Positions 8,377 through 16,420 of a stretch of DNA of 64,000 nucleotides are shown here, one piece after another. Position numbers and translations under genes: made by a program. Below the pieces are notes generated by a model. The model saw nothing but the letters and a program-made list of their open reading frames with translations, did not search any database and was not told the DNA's origin. Position 1 is the first letter of the stretch. Each line of letters begins with the position of its first letter. This DNA is from Terriglobia bacterium (GTDB taxonomy: Bacteria > Acidobacteriota > Terriglobia > Terriglobales > Acidobacteriaceae): contig JAIQGE010000001.1 of assembly GCA_020072815.1 (NCBI GenBank), positions 372,001 through 436,000 of the forward strand. Reading direction: 5' to 3'.

Positions 8377-9231
8377 TCAGGTTTGTCCGAGCGCATGGCG
8401 GATCGCAAGGATTTCGCGCAATAGCTTCGGCAGGTCCTTTAGATCGAGATTGTTTGGACCGTCTGACAGAGCATGGTCCGGATCGTCGTGACATTCAAGA
8501 AACAGCCCGTCAACCCCGCACGCGACTGCGCCGCGCACCAGATAGGGAATCATCTCCCGATCGCCGCCTGAGGTGTTCCCCAGCGCTCCCGGGCGTTGCA
8601 CGCTGTGCGTGCCGTCAAAGACAACCGGCCAGCCCGTCCGAGCCATGATGGGAAGGGCGCGCAGGTCGGTTACCAGCGTGTGGTAGCCAAACGAGGCGCC
8701 GCGTTCGGTGAGGAGAATCCGCGTCCCGCCCGCCGCCTCGACCTTTGCGGCAACGTTCGCCATGTCCTCAGGCGCCAGAAACTGCCCTTTCTTCACGTTA
8801 ACCACGCGACCGGTCTTGCCGCAGGCGTGGAGCAAATCAGTCTGGCGGCAGAGAAAGGCAGGGACCTGAAGCACGTCGAGCGTTTCCGCGGCGCGCTCCA
8901 CCTGTACCGACTCGTGAACGTCTGAGAGAAGTGGCAGACCGTACGTCGCCTTGACCTCAGCCAGGACCTCGAGTCCCTCTGTCATTCCCAGTCCACGAAA
9001 GGTCCCTTGCGATGACCGGTTCGCCTTGTCATAGCTTGCCTTGAAAATGAGCGGCACTCCGAACTCGCCGCAGATCTCGCGCAGGATGCGCGCGATGGTC
9101 AGGGTTTTCGAGCGGCTTTCCACCACACAGGGACCCGCGATGAGAAAGAGTGGGTGTCCGCGGCCCATGCGAATCTCTGTACCTTGCGACAGCTGCAGGG
9201 TCACAGTTTTAGGGGCAGCAACTGCGCTCAT
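8377..9231 (-). CDS. kdsA: 2-dehydro-3-deoxyphosphooctonate aldolase (KDO-8-P synthase)
   Basis: Condenses phosphoenolpyruvate with arabinose-5-phosphate to give KDO-8-phosphate, normally for lipopolysaccharide core. The 284-aa protein has IAGPCVVES, FKASYDKANRSS, DVLQVPAFLCRQTDL, NVKKGQFLAP, TERGASFGYHTLVTD and FDGTHSVQRPG. Cys35 in AGPC, with LECHDDPDHALSD supplying the later Glu and Asp, marks the metal-dependent (Aquifex-like) class rather than the Asn-type E. coli enzyme. It heads the operon; no kdsB, kdsC, kdsD or lpx genes are near, so a role outside ordinary LPS synthesis, or a related aldolase activity, is possible. Confidence 0.92.
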   Translation of the reverse strand: MSAVAAPKTVTLQLSQGTEIRMGRGHPLFLIAGPCVVESRSKTLTIARILREICGEFGVPLIFKASYDKANRSSQGTFRGLGMTEGLEVLAEVKATYGLPLLSDVHESVQVERAAETLDVLQVPAFLCRQTDLLHACGKTGRVVNVKKGQFLAPEDMANVAAKVEAAGGTRILLTERGASFGYHTLVTDLRALPIMARTGWPVVFDGTHSVQRPGALGNTSGGDREMIPYLVRGAVACGVDGLFLECHDDPDHALSDGPNNLDLKDLPKLLREILAIRHALGQT

Positions 9232-9358
9232 GCTCGCATACTGCTGGTGGAGCGGGTTGGCAAACAGGTAACATGAACTGCCGCTTCAGAATGACTCCCT
9301 GCTATCACTTCCTCTCCTCAAGTTGCTTGTGTTCTTTCCGCGCTCGCGCCGACTGTGC

Positions 9359-9387
9359 ATTGTAGCCGAAGAGATTCGGGGTTGTAA
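9359..9387 (-). promoter_or_regulatory. Possible promoter of the kdsA operon
   Basis: On the minus strand TACAAT (9364-9359) resembles a -10 box; 17 nt upstream lies TTACAA (9387-9382), a weak -35. This leaves a leader of about 120 nt before kdsA. Only the -10 match is good, so this is tentative. Confidence 0.3.
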
Positions 9388-9446
9388 ATCATACGCACAT
9401 TGCACCACGCAAATAGCAGTCAATGCGCTTGCTGGTCCAGGCCGGG

Positions 9447-9630
9447 CGCTGTGCGCCAGGCGCAGATTGGCGCTGATGACGGCATCAACGCGTGCGTCTA
9501 TGATAGATACGCCATCAAGCCGATTGATGAAGCCGCCGTGGCGCAAGCCGCGCAGGAATGCGGCGCCATCGTCACCTGCGGAAGAACATCTGCTTGATGG
9601 AGGCCTGGGCCAAGCTTGCGTATTCGATTT
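9447..9630 (+). pseudogene. Decayed transketolase C-terminal fragment
   Basis: In one frame the sequence reads DDGINACVYDRYAIKPIDEA followed by AQECGAIVTC; after a frame change near 9575-9585 it continues EEHLLDGGLGQACVFDF. Together this is the start of a transketolase C domain (compare IDSHTVKPLDEE...VTVEDHYVNGGLG in the intact gene at 6499-7467). No start, no preceding pyrimidine domain and a stop in the first frame show that it is a remnant. It lies on the opposite strand to the intact operon, just upstream of it, so it is either a relic of a second transketolase or debris of a rearrangement. Confidence 0.7.
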
Positions 9631-9689
9631 TCGCCTCAAGAACCTCTTTACACCAGGACTCTTCATCATTGATCTGAAAGGTGCTCACC

Positions 9690-10241
9690 ATGGTCCATAT
9701 CCTGTTGTTCTGCATGATGCTGCTCCAGTCCGGTGTGCAAACCAGGCTGAAGCCGGCGATTGATAATGAGCGCGTTACCGTATGGGACGCGAATGCGCCC
9801 ACAAATGCGCGGACGGTTGATGCCGTGGTTGTTGGGTTCTCCGGCAGCGCGGAGTGGGTGCCTAAAGGTACGCCGCCCAAGATTACTGGAAGGGCCCTGG
9901 TCATTGATCTCAAGGACCATCCGGTGGCGCCAATAGCAAATCCCACCAAATATCCGCTGGGGTTTCCGCGGCCGGGCTCGAAGAAGCTCCTGGAAAACGA
10001 ACGCGTGATCGTGTGGGATTACACCTGGGAGCCGGGCGTGGCCACGCCAATGCACTTCCACGATAAAGACGTGGTGGTGTTGTTCCTGGAAGACGGCGAC
10101 CTGAAATCAACCACGCCGGACGGAAAGGAAGTCGTGAACGCGTACACCGCCGGCACGGTCAGGTTCAACCTGCGCGACCGCACACACACGGAAACGCTGG
10201 TCCGTGGAAAACAGCGCGCCATCATCACGGAGCTGAAGTAA
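9690..10241 (+). CDS. Exported cupin-domain protein
   Basis: Small secreted or periplasmic protein (183 aa). The ATG at 9690 is chosen because GAAAGGTG ends 7 nt upstream and the product begins with a hydrophobic leader (MVHILLFCMMLLQSGVQ). A cupin-like beta-barrel is suggested by ERVIVWDYTWEPGVATPMHFHDKDVV, with the HFH pair as possible metal ligands, then an acidic strand and RDRTHTETLVRGKQRAI. The first half repeats a degenerate version (NERVTVWDANAP) without histidines, so it may be a bicupin with one intact site. Function unknown. It ends 4 nt before the convergent hydrolase stop. Confidence 0.8.
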   Translation: MVHILLFCMMLLQSGVQTRLKPAIDNERVTVWDANAPTNARTVDAVVVGFSGSAEWVPKGTPPKITGRALVIDLKDHPVAPIANPTKYPLGFPRPGSKKLLENERVIVWDYTWEPGVATPMHFHDKDVVVLFLEDGDLKSTTPDGKEVVNAYTAGTVRFNLRDRTHTETLVRGKQRAIITELK

Positions 10242-10245
10242 GAGC

Positions 10246-11232
10246 TCAGCGGCTGTTCAGGAAATCTTCCAGCACCGTGACATATTTTTCCGGCTCCTCA
10301 TATGAGGGCAGGTGCCCGCTTTGTTCGAAGATGACCAGCTTGGCGCCGGGGATCGCGTGCGCCAGCCGCCATGCCGTGAGCGGCGCAACATTCATGTCAT
10401 AGCGGCCGGTGATGACCAGCGTGGGAAACTTGAAGTCCGCAAGCTTGGCGGTGAGGTCCAGGTCAGCAGTGGCTTTTCCCACGGCTGCGGCAACCGCCGG
10501 CTCGTATCCCAGATCGCCCATGTGGCTCATGTAGGCGTCACGTTTCTCCGGAGAATAGAAGATCATGCGGAAGTGGTTGCGCAGGCCGGCCTGGGCTGCC
10601 GCCTCGGTCTCAGGACCGAGCCGTTGCCGCTCCTGCTCGTTCTGTTCTTCGATGTCCGGAAAGACTTCCGGCAACACGTGCACAATGCTCTTCCACGAGG
10701 GGCCAGGAGAGTCAGAGAGCACCAGCTTTGCCACGTGCTCAGGGTGAGCAGCGGCGTAGGCCATGGCCAGCAGCCCGCCGTAAGAGTCGCCCACCAACGC
10801 AACTTTGGCGAGCCCCAGGGACTGGCGCACTGCGTCCAGGTCGGCAACTTGCGCGTCCATATTTTGTGAAATAGAAGATTGTGAAACCGCGGACGCCCCC
10901 GAATCACCGGACGATGGCGTAGGCATGCGAACAGGTTTCGATGCGCCGGTGCCACGCTGGTCATAAAAGACGACCAGGCGGTTTTTGGCGACGCGTTGCC
11001 AAACGTCGTTCTGCATCATGTAGGCGTGGGAAAGCCCGGGCCCGCCATTGACCGCGATCACCGGAAGCGTGGCGCCAAGTTTGCCAAAGGTCTCATAGCC
11101 GATGTCAACCTGTTCCGTGTGAGCGACGCCCGTTGCGTGCGCGACGGCTTGCGCGGACAGTGTTGCAGAGTTTAGAAAAAGTGTTGCGAGACAGAGGAGC
11201 GGCGCGGATGCCATCAGCAGCTTCAGCTTCAT
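10246..11232 (-). CDS. Exported alpha/beta hydrolase, proline iminopeptidase-like
   Basis: Serine hydrolase of the S33 type with a signal peptide (MKLKLLMASAPLLCLATLFL); ATG 11232 is preferred to 11283 for that reason. NGGPGLSHAYM forms the oxyanion-hole motif, YDQRGTGAS is typical of prolyl aminopeptidases, GDSYGGLLAMAYA holds the nucleophile Ser, GRYDMNVAP the likely Asp and EQSGHLPSYEEPE the His. About 328 aa, normal for the family. It could cleave N-terminal proline from peptides or hydrolyse esters; the substrate is not readable. Convergent with the cupin gene. Confidence 0.87.
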   Translation of the reverse strand: MKLKLLMASAPLLCLATLFLNSATLSAQAVAHATGVAHTEQVDIGYETFGKLGATLPVIAVNGGPGLSHAYMMQNDVWQRVAKNRLVVFYDQRGTGASKPVRMPTPSSGDSGASAVSQSSISQNMDAQVADLDAVRQSLGLAKVALVGDSYGGLLAMAYAAAHPEHVAKLVLSDSPGPSWKSIVHVLPEVFPDIEEQNEQERQRLGPETEAAAQAGLRNHFRMIFYSPEKRDAYMSHMGDLGYEPAVAAAVGKATADLDLTAKLADFKFPTLVITGRYDMNVAPLTAWRLAHAIPGAKLVIFEQSGHLPSYEEPEKYVTVLEDFLNSR

Positions 11233-11312
11233 GTAAACAAGTGACCTCGCGGAGAAGAGATTGAGCGAGGATAGCAGAACCACGTAACGTCTTCACCGCC
11301 GCTTGCAATTCG

Positions 11313-11732
11313 TCACTTTTTCTTGCTCTTTTCCTGTGCGACCCGCGCCTTCACCAGTTTCTTGATCAGCGCAACCGGCACTGGCTTCTCCAGCGGGAAA
11401 TGGATGGTCCCCTTGGATGTGGAGAAGCCTTTCAGCTCGTCCTTAAACGCTTCGATGACGGCTGCGGTCGGGAACAAACTGCAGTGGTCGGAAAACGCGG
11501 CGAACCACACCAGTACCCGTTTGTGCTTGAACGCAGGAATCCCATAGCTGATGGTTTCGGTGGCTTCCGGCGGAACAACGGCGCGAATCGCCGCACGAAT
11601 CTTGCTCAAAGCGCCGCGGGCGGGTTGCGGGACGCCGGCAGAGTATTCAGCAACAGTCTTTGGGGAAGTTTTTTGGGCGACTCGAGTGCTTTTGGCAGCA
11701 GAACGGCGTTTGCTGGACTTCGCTTTTCTCAT
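11313..11732 (-). CDS. DUF1801 (YdhG/YjbR-like) protein
   Basis: A 139-aa cytoplasmic protein. The N terminus is Lys/Arg/Ser rich (about 25 residues), then a DUF1801 core: YSAGVPQPARGALSKIRAAI, PPEATETISYGIPAFKHKRV, WFAAFSDHCSLFPTAAVIE, GTIHFPLEKPVPVALIKKLV. Members have a CyaY-like fold and some are called iron chaperones, but the role is not established. A lone gene downstream of the hydrolase on the same strand. Confidence 0.85.
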   Translation of the reverse strand: MRKAKSSKRRSAAKSTRVAQKTSPKTVAEYSAGVPQPARGALSKIRAAIRAVVPPEATETISYGIPAFKHKRVLVWFAAFSDHCSLFPTAAVIEAFKDELKGFSTSKGTIHFPLEKPVPVALIKKLVKARVAQEKSKKK

Positions 11733-11789
11733 CTGGGCGATGCTACAAAAACTTCCACTTCAAAGTCCAACGTTTGGCTTTTTCGTTGC

Positions 11790-11820
11790 GATAGGGACCT
11801 CTCACTTCGTTCGAGATGTG
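11790..11820 (-). repeat. Copy of a GATAGGGAYCTCTC repeat
   Basis: The + strand reads gatagggacctctcacttcg and then ttcgagatg; about 25 of 29 bases match the reverse complement of the element at 30949-30977, and another copy is at 30353-30381. The unit is itself nearly palindromic (CTCTC..CTTCG..GAG). It occupies the gap between DUF1801 and the MFS gene. Confidence 0.55.
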
Positions 11821-11824
11821 ATTT

Positions 11825-13231
11825 TCAATCCAACTCTCGCAGCGACACCTTCGTCGCATACACCGCCACGCTGCCCAGCAGCGCCACGGCCGACATTCCG
11901 GCGATAGCGTGGGCCGGTGAGACCACCTTCACCAGGTATCCGGCAATCAGGCAGCCGATGGGCGGCAGCCCCAGGAACGCCGTGGAGTAAATGCTCATCA
12001 CCCGTCCGCGCATGGTGTCTTCCGCCAAATGCTGGAGCAGCGCGTTGACCGTGGCCACCATGATGATCATGAAATAGCCCGCGGTCATGAGCAGCAGCGC
12101 GGACAACCAGAAATTGTGCGAGAAGGTGAAGGCAATGATGGCGCAAAAGAAGCCGATGCCCGAACGCAAAACAAAAACGCCGCGGCGGCGCATGGTCCCG
12201 GTGTGGGCGATGGTGACCGCGGCAAAAAACGATCCCGCGCCCGAACAGGCCATCAGCACGCCCAGGCCGCTGACGCCGCGATGCAGGACGTCGCGGGCAA
12301 AGTACGGAATAAACGTCAGGTAGGGTACCGCCAGCAGGCTGGCAATCGCCGTCATCATCACCAGAGGTTGCATGTGGGGATGGCCGAACACGTAGGCGAA
12401 CCCCTGTTTCAGTTTGTCCCACAAGTGGCCTTCCGCGGGCGCCGGGCGCTCCGGATAATCCATGCGTGAGAGGGCCACCAGCACGGCCAGAAAGCTCAGC
12501 CCGTTGAGAAAGAAATTTCCCGCAGCGCCCACCAGGGCCATGGCAAAGCCGCCCAGCGTGGGCCCCAGGACGCGCGACATGTTGAACTGCGCGGAGTTCA
12601 GGCCAATGGCGTTAGTGAGGTCTTCCCGCGGGACCAGCCGGGGAACCAGCGCCTGGTAGCTGGGCGTGTTCAATGACATGGCAATGCCCGTCCCCAGCGC
12701 GAGCAAGATAATTTCCAGCACATTGATGACGTTCAGCCAGGCCAGCGCCGCCATGGTAAAGGCAAACACCATCATGGCCGATTGGGTGATCATCAGCAGT
12801 TTGCGGTTGTTGACGTGGTCAGCGATGACGCCGCCGATCAAAGCGAACAACAGAATCGGCGCCGATGACGCAAACCCCACCACGCCCAGCCAGAACGCCG
12901 AGTTGGTCCGCTCCAGCACTACCCAGCCCAGGGCCACGTTTTGCATCCAGGTGCCGATGTTGGAGAGAAAGTTGCCAATCCAGAAGAGCCGGAAGTCGCG
13001 GTTGTGCAGCGCGCGGGCAATGCGCGGCAGGCGGAAGGCGGCGGTCTCATCGGTCGCGGCGCCGGTGGCCAGATCTACACCGTCCGCATCCATGTGAGAG
13101 TTCATCGGGGACGAACGCGCGCCATCCGTCGCTGGCGCCGCCGCGGGCCCAGGGTTGCCTTCTGTCATTTCCGTATTCGTTCCCAAGTTCAGCAGGGCCT
13201 CTCGCCCGGCATTCGAATAAATCCTACTCAA
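11825..13231 (-). CDS. MFS exporter, EntS-like (MFS_3)
   Basis: Proton-driven exporter of the major facilitator superfamily with about 12 hydrophobic segments; relatives export enterobactin or act as multidrug pumps. The first about 65 residues are hydrophilic and poorly conserved (a later start at 13168 or 13105 is possible). RALHNRDFRLFWIGNFLSNIG and WMQNVALGWVVLERT mark TM1 of this family; GGVIADHVNNRKLL is motif A; SYQALVPRLVPREDLTNAIGLNSAQFN and RVLGPTLGGF follow, and the C half has DTMRGRVMSIYSTAFLGLPPIG. Substrate unknown. Divergent from the M28 peptidase gene. Confidence 0.88.
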   Translation of the reverse strand: MSRIYSNAGREALLNLGTNTEMTEGNPGPAAAPATDGARSSPMNSHMDADGVDLATGAATDETAAFRLPRIARALHNRDFRLFWIGNFLSNIGTWMQNVALGWVVLERTNSAFWLGVVGFASSAPILLFALIGGVIADHVNNRKLLMITQSAMMVFAFTMAALAWLNVINVLEIILLALGTGIAMSLNTPSYQALVPRLVPREDLTNAIGLNSAQFNMSRVLGPTLGGFAMALVGAAGNFFLNGLSFLAVLVALSRMDYPERPAPAEGHLWDKLKQGFAYVFGHPHMQPLVMMTAIASLLAVPYLTFIPYFARDVLHRGVSGLGVLMACSGAGSFFAAVTIAHTGTMRRRGVFVLRSGIGFFCAIIAFTFSHNFWLSALLLMTAGYFMIIMVATVNALLQHLAEDTMRGRVMSIYSTAFLGLPPIGCLIAGYLVKVVSPAHAIAGMSAVALLGSVAVYATKVSLRELD

Positions 13232-13282
13232 TAGTGTAAGCTTTTTTGTTCCCGCGGCCCGCGGACCTCAAGGAGAACACTC

Positions 13283-15448
13283 TTGCTACGCGCCAAATTG
13301 ACCCTGCTGTTGCCGGTCCTTGTTCTTGCCACCTTCGCGCAGTCAACCCAGGAAAGCCGCGCGCCAAGTCCCGGAGAAACGCCGCGCGTGTTTGGCTTCC
13401 GCGATTTCAGCAAGCAGCACCAGTGGGACCAGAAGTTCATCGCCGTGCCTGATCCCAAGCTCGCGGAACAGCACTTGAAGATCCTTACCGCTGTGCCGCA
13501 CGTCGCCGGTTCGGCGGAGGACAGGGCCACGGCGGAATACGTTGCCAAGCAATTCTTCGTGGGCGGCCTGGAGACTGAGACCGTCTCCTACAGGGTGTGG
13601 ATGAACCGCCCAGCCGAGATCAGCGTGACCCTGACCGCGCCGGCCAACGTGAAGATGAACGGCCCCACGCGCGAGCACGTGAGCAGCGATCCATACCAGG
13701 ACGACCCGCGGGTGCTGATGCCCTTCAACGGTTCGTCGCCCTCCGGCGACGTGGAAGCCGAGGTGGTGTACGCCAACTACGGCCGCCCGGATGATTTCAA
13801 GAAGTTGGAGGAAATGAAAATTGATGTTCGCGGAAAAATCGTGATCGTCCGCTACGGCGAAAATTTCCGCGGGGTAAAGAGTTTTGTGGCGGAAGAGCAC
13901 GGCGCCGCCGGCGTCATCATCTACTCCGATCCCTGGGACGACGGCTACTTCCGCGGCGATGCTTATCCCAAGGGCCCGTGGCGTCCGGACACCGGGGTGC
14001 AGCGCGGGTCCATCCAATATATGTTCAAGTATCCCGGCGATCCCACCACTCCGGGGTTTGCGTCGGTTCCAACCCTGCCGGAGTCCAAGCGCATCGCGCC
14101 GGAAAAAGCCGCCAGCATGCCGAAAATTCCCACCACACCCATTTCGTATGCCGACGCCACTCCGATTCTGCAAAGCCTGGGCGGGCCGGAGTCACCGCGC
14201 GAGTGGCAAGGCGCGCTGCCTTTCACCTACCACGTTGGTCCAGGGCCGGCGAAAGTGAAGATGCATCTCAAGCAGGACTACCGCTACTGGACCATCTGGA
14301 ACGTGATCGGCAAAATAACCGGCGCCAAGTATCCCAACGAGTGGGTGGTGGTGGGCAACCATCGCGATGCCTGGGTTTACGGCGCGGTGGACCCCAACAG
14401 CGGCACCGCAGCCATGCTGGAGACGGTGCACGGCATTCAGGAACTGCTGCACCAGGGCTGGAAGCCGGATCGCACGCTTATTTTTGCCAGCTGGGACGCG
14501 GAAGAAGAAGGACTGATCGGCAGCACCGAGTGGGGCGAAGACCATGAGAGCGAACTGGCCCACGCCGTGGCGTACTTCAATCTGGACGTGGCCGTGACCG
14601 GCCCGAATTTTGGCGCGTCTGCCGTACCCAGCTTAAAAGGATTTATTCGCGACGTAACCCGCTTCGTTCCCAGCCCCAAAGGCGGCACGGTTTACGACGT
14701 GTGGAAAGAGCGGGCCCGCGAGCGCCAGAACGAGCGCCGTCCTGAAGGTGGCGGCAGAAGCGTCCCCAACGCCCGCGTTGACGCCGATGTTCCCGTCGGC
14801 GACCTGGGCAGCGGGTCTGACTACAGCGTTTTCATTCAGCATCTCGGCGTGCCGTCGGCAGACATGACTTCCAGCGGCCAGTACGGCGTTTACCATTCCA
14901 CCTTTGACGATTTTGCCTGGTTCAAGAAATTTGGCGATCCCACCTTTGAATATGAGCAGCAGATGGCGCGCGTGCTGGGCCTGGAAGCTCTGCACATGTC
15001 CGATGCGGACGTCCTGCCCTACGACTACGAACTGTACGGCAAAGAAATCAGCGCATACATTGAACGCGCGCAAGAGAAATCCAAAACCATGCTGGCGGCC
15101 GGCAGTCCGGACTTCGGCAAAGCTGCAGCAGCAGCCAAACGCTTCACCGCTGCCGGATCAAAGATATTGGCGATCCAGAAGAACCCTCCAGCGGACGCGG
15201 CCAAGCTGAACCAGGCGCTGATCGCCGCGGAGCGCGCGCTGCTTTTGGAGAAAGGACTGCCGGACCGCCCGTGGTTTCGCCACGCGATTTACGCTCCCGG
15301 GCAGTACACCGGATACGCCGCCGTGGTCATCCCCGGGGTGAATGAAGCCGTTGACGCCAAGAATGCGCAACGCGCCACGGAACAACTGGAAGCGCTGACC
15401 GACGCGCTGAACCGCGCAGCCGGTGTCCTGGAAAACTACAAGCCGTAA
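13283..15448 (+). CDS. Exported M28 peptidase, glutamate carboxypeptidase II/PSMA-like
   Basis: Zinc metallopeptidase (721 aa) with PA domain, M28 catalytic domain and transferrin-receptor-like dimerisation domain. The start is TTG at 13283, backed by AAGGAG at 13270-13275 and a signal peptide (MLRAKLTLLLPVLVLATFAQ). PA domain about residues 140-310 (RGKIVIVRYGENFRGVK, EHGAAGVIIYSDP). Catalytic: NHRDAWVYGAVDPNSGTAAML (His and bridging Asp), SWDAEEEGLIGSTEW (catalytic Glu plus metal Glu), YFNLDVAV (Asp), and YHSTFDDF (His). C-terminal helices about 600-721. Likely releases C-terminal acidic residues from peptides outside the cytoplasm. Confidence 0.93.
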   Translation: MLRAKLTLLLPVLVLATFAQSTQESRAPSPGETPRVFGFRDFSKQHQWDQKFIAVPDPKLAEQHLKILTAVPHVAGSAEDRATAEYVAKQFFVGGLETETVSYRVWMNRPAEISVTLTAPANVKMNGPTREHVSSDPYQDDPRVLMPFNGSSPSGDVEAEVVYANYGRPDDFKKLEEMKIDVRGKIVIVRYGENFRGVKSFVAEEHGAAGVIIYSDPWDDGYFRGDAYPKGPWRPDTGVQRGSIQYMFKYPGDPTTPGFASVPTLPESKRIAPEKAASMPKIPTTPISYADATPILQSLGGPESPREWQGALPFTYHVGPGPAKVKMHLKQDYRYWTIWNVIGKITGAKYPNEWVVVGNHRDAWVYGAVDPNSGTAAMLETVHGIQELLHQGWKPDRTLIFASWDAEEEGLIGSTEWGEDHESELAHAVAYFNLDVAVTGPNFGASAVPSLKGFIRDVTRFVPSPKGGTVYDVWKERARERQNERRPEGGGRSVPNARVDADVPVGDLGSGSDYSVFIQHLGVPSADMTSSGQYGVYHSTFDDFAWFKKFGDPTFEYEQQMARVLGLEALHMSDADVLPYDYELYGKEISAYIERAQEKSKTMLAAGSPDFGKAAAAAKRFTAAGSKILAIQKNPPADAAKLNQALIAAERALLLEKGLPDRPWFRHAIYAPGQYTGYAAVVIPGVNEAVDAKNAQRATEQLEALTDALNRAAGVLENYKP

Positions 15449-15472
15449 GAAAGGCCCTCGGAATGAAAACAG

Positions 15473-15508
15473 AACAGCCCGCGCCTTCTGTGAACAGGCC
15501 GGGCTGTT
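15473..15508. terminator. Hairpin between convergent genes
   Basis: AACAGCCCG (15473-15481) pairs perfectly with CGGGCTGTT (15500-15508) around an 18-nt loop; a short TTT run overlaps the right end on +, and AAA plus other A residues precede it, so either strand has a weak U-run. It lies 25 nt after the M28 stop, facing the TonB-like gene, and is a fair bidirectional terminator candidate. Confidence 0.55.
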
Positions 15509-15612
15509 TCCAATATCACTTATGTTATGTGATTTGTAATGGGTAGCTACCTGCTCGGCTCTTGCTTGGCGACGGGAGAGAACTAGTCCGACTCTAAAGC
15601 CTAAGCGAGGGC

Positions 15613-15978
15613 TTATTTGAACTCAAATCTTACTTCGATGGTAGTCTGTTTGTCGGCCGCTTCGTAGCGCCACTTCTTGACCGCCTGAACCAAGGCCGCC
15701 ACCAAAACCGGATTTCCGCCGAGTTCCTTAACGTCTGCGACCTTGCCATCAGGATTGACCCACACCAATACTCGGGCCACACCTTGAATGCTCATCTTTC
15801 GCGCGAGTTCCGGGTATTCCGGCGGCGGGCTCAACTTGACTTTGCGCAGCGGGCCTTGCGTCTGCCCTTGCAGGCCTGCTGCCGGCATTGCCATGAGGCC
15901 CAGGAGAAGTACTCCCGCCACGAGAAAAAGCGCCACTTTCAACGGATGCAGCCGTTTTGTTGCAGAGCAGATGTTCAT
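15613..15978 (-). CDS. TonB C-terminal-domain protein (energy transducer-like)
   Basis: A 121-aa protein from the ATG at 15978: a short N terminus, one membrane helix (about residues 13-34, LKVALFLVAGVLLLGLMAMP), then a TonB C domain with PPEYPELARKMSIQGVARVL, VWVNPDGKVADVKELGGNPVL and a final KKWRYEAADKQTTIEVRFEF. There is no long Pro-rich spacer, so it is shorter than classical TonB and may not span the periplasm. It is adjacent to, and divergent from, the TonB-dependent receptor, which supports a working link, though such single-domain proteins are common in this phylum. Confidence 0.85.
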   Translation of the reverse strand: MNICSATKRLHPLKVALFLVAGVLLLGLMAMPAAGLQGQTQGPLRKVKLSPPPEYPELARKMSIQGVARVLVWVNPDGKVADVKELGGNPVLVAALVQAVKKWRYEAADKQTTIEVRFEFK

Positions 15979-16420
15979 CGGTCTATTTTGATTGCAGATC
16001 TCTGTGTCCGTGATCAACTACGTGCGGAAGAATACTATCAACGCAAGCAGATGCGATAGGTGACGATAGATGGATTTACTCTGTCCTTTTGTCACTCATT
16101 GTGATTATGGCTAGTTACAATTTCCGAAAACCGAACAAGCGCGTAGTTATTCCTTTCGCAAGTTAAGAGTTTCTCATCTCTTGAAACTTCGCTGATCATC
16201 ACAGCAGTGATGCCAGTAATGACACCCACGTAACTTTCACTCTTATGGTGAACTATAGATAATCGCCCCTGTCGCTTGTGTGATTCTCCCATCCCCCGGA
16301 TTTGAAGTCCATTTCACACACCAGCCAACTTCGATTGGGTTTGGATTGATGACAAAAAGTTAAGCGCATGGGAGCGCATTGGACTTTGAAGACAACCTAG
16401 CAAAGTGAAGGAATGAAGCA
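15979..16420. other. Non-coding divergent intergenic region
   Basis: Between the TonB-like gene (-) and the receptor gene (+). It is clearly more AT-rich than its surroundings, with no convincing ORF. It must hold both promoters, but no clear -35/-10 pair could be singled out. AAGGAATGAAG just before 16421 is a usable ribosome binding site. Confidence 0.5.

Noticed and set aside
16092-16292. 66-aa minus-strand ORF in the TonB/receptor gap
   Set aside because: Short, no ribosome binding site and no recognisable feature in an AT-rich promoter region.
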